Of a DNA stretch of 36,022 bases, positions 32,427-36,022 are shown piece after piece. The notes under the pieces were generated by a model. That model was not told the origin of the DNA. It worked only from the letters and a program-made list of their open reading frames with translations, and made no database searches. Positions within the stretch are counted from its first letter, which is position 1, and each line of letters starts with the position of its first letter. Source of the DNA: Planctomycetia bacterium (lineage in GTDB: Bacteria > Planctomycetota > Phycisphaerae > Phycisphaerales > SM1A02). The DNA lies in NCBI GenBank assembly GCA_005776885.1, contig SXOD01000012.1, forward strand, positions 1-36,022, given 5' to 3'. A program made the translations under genes and the position numbers.

Positions 32427-33511
32427 GATGGATGCCGCGGCGGTGCGCATTCCGAAACCAGTCTAGAGACCCGGCCTGAATGGACCACCAGCCAATCGAT
32501 CCGGACGCGGAGGTACTCGATCACGCGCGGCCCGGGAACCGGCCCCAGGCGTCCCCCGCGTGCCAGCGCGACGATGCTCTCGGCGATGGCAGCCTCCACC
32601 ATCAACCAAGGGACAGCCGCGGCGCGCTCGCCGATGGCCGCACGCGGATTGCCGGCGACGTAGCCCATGGTCCACTCGCGCGCGAGGGTTTCGTCGATCG
32701 ACACCGGCCACTGCCCGGGATCGGGTCCTCGATGGCGGACGTGCCCAAACTGGAGCAGTCCATTGGCAAAGTCCAGGATCGGGTCCTCCATCCGGGCGGA
32801 ATCAAAGTCGACCAGGGCGGCCAGCTCCCCGCCCTTGGAGAAGATCGCGTTCCCGGGGTGGAAGTCGGCGTGGTTGATGCACTGGAACCCCGCATCCCCC
32901 AAGTCAATGCGAGTGCCAGCCACCCGGTACGCCTGCGCCACCGACTGCAGCGCCTCGGTGAAGGCGCGCTCGTCCAAGCGGAGGTTGCCACGCGCCGCGA
33001 GCGTCACGCTTGTCGACCGGGCCCGATCCACCAACTTGTCCATGCTGCTGGCAGCGTGGTAGTTCCCTCGCGGGGTTGGCACGGGCGGGACCCACCCTTC
33101 CATCGCGGCGTGCAGGGCGCCCAGCGCCCCGGCGGCTGCCCTCGCCTGTGTCGCCGACCCGTCAAAGGGATGCCCGGCAACAAACTCGAAGACTTCATAA
33201 ATCTGGCCGTCGCCACGGAGTGCCGGTGCACCGCCGCCAGCGGTTCGCACGAGCCGCGGCACGCGCACGCCACGCCGCTCCAGCTCCAGCTGCACGGCCT
33301 GCGTGAATCGGACACGATCTTCCTTGGAGGCATCCTCCGCACGCCGCTTGAGCAGGAAGTCACCGGCGGCGGTCCGCAAGACGAGCTTGGGACTTCGGCT
33401 TGAGCCGATCGCCAGTTCCTCGGCCGAGCGGACCAGCGGCAGTTCGAATCGGCGGACGACGGTGGCGACCTCTTCGGGAGTGAAGGTGGCCCGCGTCCGG
33501 CTACTCGACAT
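32423..33511 (-). CDS. APH/choline kinase-type phosphotransferase
   Basis: 362 aa from ATG 33511, overlapping the end of yicC by 11 bp. Longer in-frame starts would sit inside yicC. Kinase-like features: a nucleotide-lysine strand (FLLKRRAE), the Brenner-type catalytic loop NHADFHPGNAIF (HxDxxxxN) and a metal-binding LVDFDSARMEDPILDFANGL. This is the aminoglycoside phosphotransferase/homoserine kinase/choline kinase superfamily. The small-molecule substrate cannot be told. Nothing nearby suggests antibiotic resistance. Fourth gene of tpiA-secG-yicC-kinase-PDZ. Confidence 0.83.
   Translation of the reverse strand: MSSSRTRATFTPEEVATVVRRFELPLVRSAEELAIGSSRSPKLVLRTAAGDFLLKRRAEDASKEDRVRFTQAVQLELERRGVRVPRLVRTAGGGAPALRGDGQIYEVFEFVAGHPFDGSATQARAAAGALGALHAAMEGWVPPVPTPRGNYHAASSMDKLVDRARSTSVTLAARGNLRLDERAFTEALQSVAQAYRVAGTRIDLGDAGFQCINHADFHPGNAIFSKGGELAALVDFDSARMEDPILDFANGLLQFGHVRHRGPDPGQWPVSIDETLAREWTMGYVAGNPRAAIGERAAAVPWLMVEAAIAESIVALARGGRLGPVPGPRVIEYLRVRIDWLVVHSGRVSRLVSECAPPRHPS
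32460..32465 (-). promoter_or_regulatory. Possible internal -10 TAGACT before the PDZ gene
   Basis: TAGACT on the minus strand ends 9 nt before ATG 32450, inside the 3' end of the kinase gene. It would give the PDZ gene its own near-leaderless transcript if ATG 32450 is used. It is weaker than the intergenic cases because it lies in coding sequence. Confidence 0.25.
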
Positions 33512-34382
33512 TCGCCGCCTGCTCCTTGATCCGGTCAATGGCCGTCTTGATCTCCACGACGGCGCGACTGACATCGATGTCGGAGCACTTGCTGGCGATC
33601 GTGTTGGACTCGCGGAGCATCTCCTGCGCGAGGAAGTCGAGCGTGCGCCCCACCTGCTCCCCACGTGCTGGCGAGATCAACCGGTCGAACTGTTCCAGGT
33701 GCCCCTGCAGCCGAGCCACTTCCTCGGCGATGTCGGATCGCTCCGCGAAGATCGCGACTTCGCGGAGGATGTCCTCCTCGCGGGACGTCGTGTTGAGTTC
33801 GGCGAGCAGCGCATCCAGCCTCTGCCGCAACCGGATCCCGTACCCGGCCACGACTTCGGGCGTGCGCGCGGCCACGACCGCCAGCGCCCGCCGCAAGTCC
33901 TGGCCCAGCGCGGCCAGGGTCTCTCTCAGGGCAGCGCCCTCCCGCTCGCGCATCGACATCAGGGCGTTGCATGCGTCATCGATCACCGTGGGGAGCAGCG
34001 ATCGGACCGCTGCGAGGTGGGCGTCGCCGGGCTGCTCGACCACGACTCCCGGCAGCGCGAGGAACGCGGAGAGGTCGAGTGTCACGGGCGCTCCAGCGAT
34101 CGCCGGCGCGACCTGCCCGATGTAGGCGCGCAGGACTTCGCCATCGACATGCGCGGAGGGAATGCCGCCGCTCCCGTTGGTGCGCACCGTCAGCTGGACG
34201 CTCCCCCGGGCCACGCGGCGGGCGAGTTGCGCCTCGACTTCGCCCTCCAAGGGAGAGAACTGCTCCGGCAATCGCAAGATCGACTTGTAGTGCCTGTTGT
34301 TGACCGACCGAACCTCGACGTGGATGGCCAAGCCATTCAGGGCATGGCTCGCCGCACCGAAGCCGGTCATGGAGCGCAGCAT
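33501..34382 (-). CDS. yicC: YicC-family protein (putative endoribonuclease)
   Basis: 293 aa, ATG 34382. The N-terminal family signature MLRSMTGFG is followed by EVRSVNNRHYKSILRLPE. The C-terminal DUF1732 part is clear (SREEDILREVAIFAERSDIAEEVARLQGHLEQF, then GRTLDFLAQEMLRESNTIASK). Family members are cytoplasmic endoribonucleases implicated in RNA decay. It begins 3 nt after the secG stop on the same strand and overlaps the kinase gene by 11 bp. The more usual neighbour gmk is not present here. Confidence 0.93.
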   Translation of the reverse strand: MLRSMTGFGAASHALNGLAIHVEVRSVNNRHYKSILRLPEQFSPLEGEVEAQLARRVARGSVQLTVRTNGSGGIPSAHVDGEVLRAYIGQVAPAIAGAPVTLDLSAFLALPGVVVEQPGDAHLAAVRSLLPTVIDDACNALMSMREREGAALRETLAALGQDLRRALAVVAARTPEVVAGYGIRLRQRLDALLAELNTTSREEDILREVAIFAERSDIAEEVARLQGHLEQFDRLISPARGEQVGRTLDFLAQEMLRESNTIASKCSDIDVSRAVVEIKTAIDRIKEQAANVE

Positions 34383-34385
34383 CGC

Positions 34386-34937
34386 TCAGTTTCCCGGGGC
34401 GGGGCTCGGGGCGGGCTCCGGAGCTGGCGCCGTCGCGGGCGCGGCTTCAGGAGCTGTCGCTGGTCCCGTCGCGGGCGCGGCTTCAGGAGCCGGAGTCGCG
34501 CTCGTGCCACCCGGGACGTCGCCAAGGATCACGTCCTTCGGCTGCAGTGCCGAGGAATCAGCGGGGCCAGCGGTCGTGTTGTCGCCAAGCGTGATGTCGC
34601 TTGGACCGGTCGCGGGCTGGTCGGTGACGGTGCCATCGACGGACGCGGTGCCCTGTTCGGGGGCCGCGCCGGCTCGCATCGCCTCTTCCACTCGAAGGTT
34701 GGAGACGATGTTCAGGCCGATGGCGACGGCGAGGTAGAGCGCAAACGCTCCGACGGTGGTGACCGTCAGCACATCACCCGTGCGTCCGCCAAAGGCCGTG
34801 TCGGTGCCGCCGCCGCTGGAGCCGCCGAAGGCCGCGGCAAGGCCGCCACCCTGCGGGCGCTGGACAAGGATGATGAGCACCAGCGCGACGCTGACGACGA
34901 TGAAGCCGACGAGAAGGATTCCGAAGAGCCAGTCCAT
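34386..34937 (-). CDS. secG: Preprotein translocase subunit SecG with long Pro/Ala tail
   Basis: 183 aa from ATG 34937. The SecG core is clear: first membrane helix ILLVGFIVVSVALVLIILVQ, the RPQGGGLAAAFGG loop with a Gly-rich stretch (GTDTAFGGRTGDVLTVTT), and a second helix GAFALYLAVAIGL. SecG assists SecYE in protein export. Typical SecG is about 75-120 residues; here some 80 extra residues follow, ending in a repetitive Pro/Ala/Glu tail encoded partly by a 24-bp direct repeat. The longer in-frame start at 35033 would run into tpiA and was rejected. The tpiA-secG order is common in bacteria. Confidence 0.93.
   Translation of the reverse strand: MDWLFGILLVGFIVVSVALVLIILVQRPQGGGLAAAFGGSSGGGTDTAFGGRTGDVLTVTTVGAFALYLAVAIGLNIVSNLRVEEAMRAGAAPEQGTASVDGTVTDQPATGPSDITLGDNTTAGPADSSALQPKDVILGDVPGGTSATPAPEAAPATGPATAPEAAPATAPAPEPAPSPAPGN
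34431..34490 (-). repeat. 24-bp perfect direct repeat inside the secG tail
   Basis: The same 24 bases, beginning CGTCGCGGGCGCGG on the + strand, occur at 34431-34454 and 34467-34490, 36 bp apart (12 codons). They encode the repeated Glu-Ala-Ala-Pro-Ala-Thr parts of the SecG tail. Confidence 0.95.
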
Positions 34938-34950
34938 GGTGTTGCAGGTG

Positions 34951-34980
34951 GGGTCGGGTGGGGTCGAGTTGGGTCGAGTC
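34951..34980. repeat. Three tandem 10-bp units between tpiA and secG
   Basis: GGGTCGGGTG, GGGTCGAGTT and GGGTCGAGTC stand in tandem in the 50-bp gap between the tpiA stop and the secG start. They may form an mRNA structure or mark a slippage site. No Shine-Dalgarno was recognised before secG. Confidence 0.75.
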
Positions 34981-34987
34981 GAGGGAG

Positions 34988-35788
34988 TCAGTGCGCCGGC
35001 ATGGCCGCCGACCGAGCCGCCGCGGCGGCGCACACGGCCAAGAAGTCAGGAGCCTTGAGCGACGCTCCGCCGACGAGACCTCCGTCGACATCAGGGAGCG
35101 CGCACAAGGTGCTGGCGTTCGCGGGATTGAGCGATCCGCCATAGACGATTCGAACGCAATCGCCGAGCGGGGCATTGTACAGGCTGGTCAGTTCCCGCCG
35201 GAGTTGGTGGTGCGCATCCTGTGCATCCTGCGCGGAGGCGGAAAGCCCTGTTCCGATCGCCCACACTGGCTCATACGCAATCACGATCCGATCCATCTGT
35301 GCCTCGGAGACGCCAACCAAGGCTGCGCGGAGCTGTCTTGCGTTGACTTGGTGAGCGTGCCCGATCTCTCTCTCGTGCTTCGTTTCCCCGACGCACAGCA
35401 CGATGTTCATCCCTGACGCGAGTGCCCGCAGCACTTTCTCGCCAACCATTTCGTCGGACTCGCCAAGACCATGGCGCCGCTCGGAGTGTCCAATAACACA
35501 CCACGACGCTCCGGCCTCTTTCAGCATTCCGCAGCTGACTTGGCCCGTGAAGGCACCGGACGCCTCCGCTGCGCAGTCTTGCCCTCCAACCGCCAGCGGG
35601 GAACCAGCGAGTGCGGCTGCGACAGGTTCGATGAGCGTGAACGATGGGAACAGCACGACCTCCACGGCACTGGCGAGCGGCTCCAACGCCTCGCGCATGG
35701 AGACGCCCAAGGCCACGCCCGAGGCTCGATCCAGGTTCATCTTCCAGTTGCCCCCCACGAAGGGACGACGACGCGCTGCTGCTGCCAT
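34988..35788 (-). CDS. tpiA: Triosephosphate isomerase
   Basis: 266 aa from ATG 35788. Substrate-binding Asn14 and Lys16 are in GGNWKMN, catalytic His101 in VIGHSERR, catalytic Glu173 in [11 protein letters not shown], and the phosphate loops YGGSLNP and GGLVGGASL lie near the C-terminus. It interconverts dihydroxyacetone phosphate and glyceraldehyde-3-phosphate. The start was chosen because TACGAT lies 6 nt upstream and family members start just before the GGNWKMN strand; an in-frame TTG 18 codons earlier is unlikely. First of five genes: tpiA, secG, yicC, APH-type kinase, PDZ protein. Confidence 0.96.
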   Translation of the reverse strand: MAAAARRRPFVGGNWKMNLDRASGVALGVSMREALEPLASAVEVVLFPSFTLIEPVAAALAGSPLAVGGQDCAAEASGAFTGQVSCGMLKEAGASWCVIGHSERRHGLGESDEMVGEKVLRALASGMNIVLCVGETKHEREIGHAHQVNARQLRAALVGVSEAQMDRIVIAYEPVWAIGTGLSASAQDAQDAHHQLRRELTSLYNAPLGDCVRIVYGGSLNPANASTLCALPDVDGGLVGGASLKAPDFLAVCAAAAARSAAMPAH

Positions 35789-35794
35789 CGCCGC

Positions 35795-35800
35795 ATCGTA
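35795..35800 (-). promoter_or_regulatory. -10-like element TACGAT for the tpiA unit
   Basis: TACGAT on the minus strand ends 6 nt before the tpiA ATG at 35788. No Shine-Dalgarno precedes the start. It is divergent from the alaS promoter in the 89-bp gap. Confidence 0.5.
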
Positions 35801-35861
35801 TTCGCCTTGCACCGAGGGCGAGACGCGCACCCAACTGGGCAAGTCCGGCAGGCCAGACCCG

Positions 35862-35867
35862 TATCCT
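35862..35867 (+). promoter_or_regulatory. -10-like element TATCCT for alaS
   Basis: TATCCT lies 10 nt before the alaS ATG. The same hexamer is used in front of phoU. A transcription start about 7 nt after it would leave a leader of only about 3 nt. Confidence 0.45.
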
Positions 35868-35877
35868 CCACGCCCCC

Positions 35878-36022
35878 ATGCGCGCCTCGCTCGCCCGACA
35901 GGCCTTTCTCGACTTCTTCCGGGTGCGCTGCGGGCACGCCGTCGTGCCCAGCAGCCCGGTGGTGCCTCACGACGACCCCACGCTCCTCTTCACCAACGCC
36001 GGGCTGAACCAGTTCAAGGATG
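35878..36022 (+). CDS. alaS: Alanyl-tRNA synthetase (3' truncated by window end)
   Basis: The first 48 codons, from ATG 35878 to the right edge. The peptide [20 protein letters not shown] followed by the class II motif 1 area ([17 protein letters not shown]) is the highly conserved N-terminus of AlaRS. The enzyme charges tRNA-Ala in the cytoplasm. Only the start of the aminoacylation domain is inside the window, so editing and C-Ala domains cannot be assessed. Divergent from tpiA. No Shine-Dalgarno. Confidence 0.93.
   Translation, partial: MRASLARQAFLDFFRVRCGHAVVPSSPVVPHDDPTLLFTNAGLNQFKD

Noticed and set aside
32423..33511. APH-type kinase as an antibiotic resistance gene
   Set aside because: Only the superfamily catalytic loops are present, and it sits in a housekeeping operon with no mobile element nearby.

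Overview
The window is a GC-rich bacterial chromosome segment, densely packed with short intergenic gaps. Gene content and style point to a planctomycete, possibly of the Phycisphaerae. The clues are a divergent type II secretion (T2SS) operon, a eukaryote-type UDP-GlcNAc pyrophosphorylase, proteins with long low-complexity Gly, Pro-Ala and Asp-Glu tails, and many GTG starts. This placement is inference from gene families; no rRNA or tRNA gene was seen to confirm it.

Layout. 3-452 (+) is the end of a 3-oxoacid CoA-transferase subunit A gene. 453-648 is the longest intergenic gap and carries a perfect 11-bp inverted repeat. 649-15399 (+) is one 12-gene operon: a secreted helical protein of unknown function, then GspE, F, G, H, I, J, K, GspL-like, GspM-like and GspC-like proteins and the secretin GspD. 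Together these give an assembly ATPase, a platform protein, five pseudopilins, three inner-membrane linker proteins and the outer-membrane channel. No prepilin peptidase is in the window. 15499-19876 (-) holds a large exported PQQ-type beta-propeller protein followed by a small protein with a (Glu-Asp)26 tract.

The rest is housekeeping in small divergent and convergent units: a lipoprotein (+); queD-like PTPS and ppk1 (-); a phosphohexomutase (+); pdxJ, dapA and a NUDIX hydrolase (-); phoU and a UAP1-type pyrophosphorylase (+); recJ (-); adk (+); tpiA, secG, yicC, an APH-type kinase and a PDZ protein (-); and the start of alaS (+) at the right edge. The phosphohexomutase and the pyrophosphorylase could supply consecutive steps to UDP-GlcNAc.

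Two observations stand out. First, 8 of the 11 genes that lead a transcription unit have a TANNNT (-10-like) hexamer 6-10 nt before the start codon and no Shine-Dalgarno. Several genes inside operons instead show a clear Shine-Dalgarno or ATGA/GTGA stop-start coupling. This suggests leaderless mRNAs are the default for first genes. Second, the adjacent GspL-like and GspC-like proteins end in a homologous, gap-free 52-residue helical module (19 identities by my count). I do not know this module from classical T2SS, and it may be a lineage-specific interaction device of this secretion machine.
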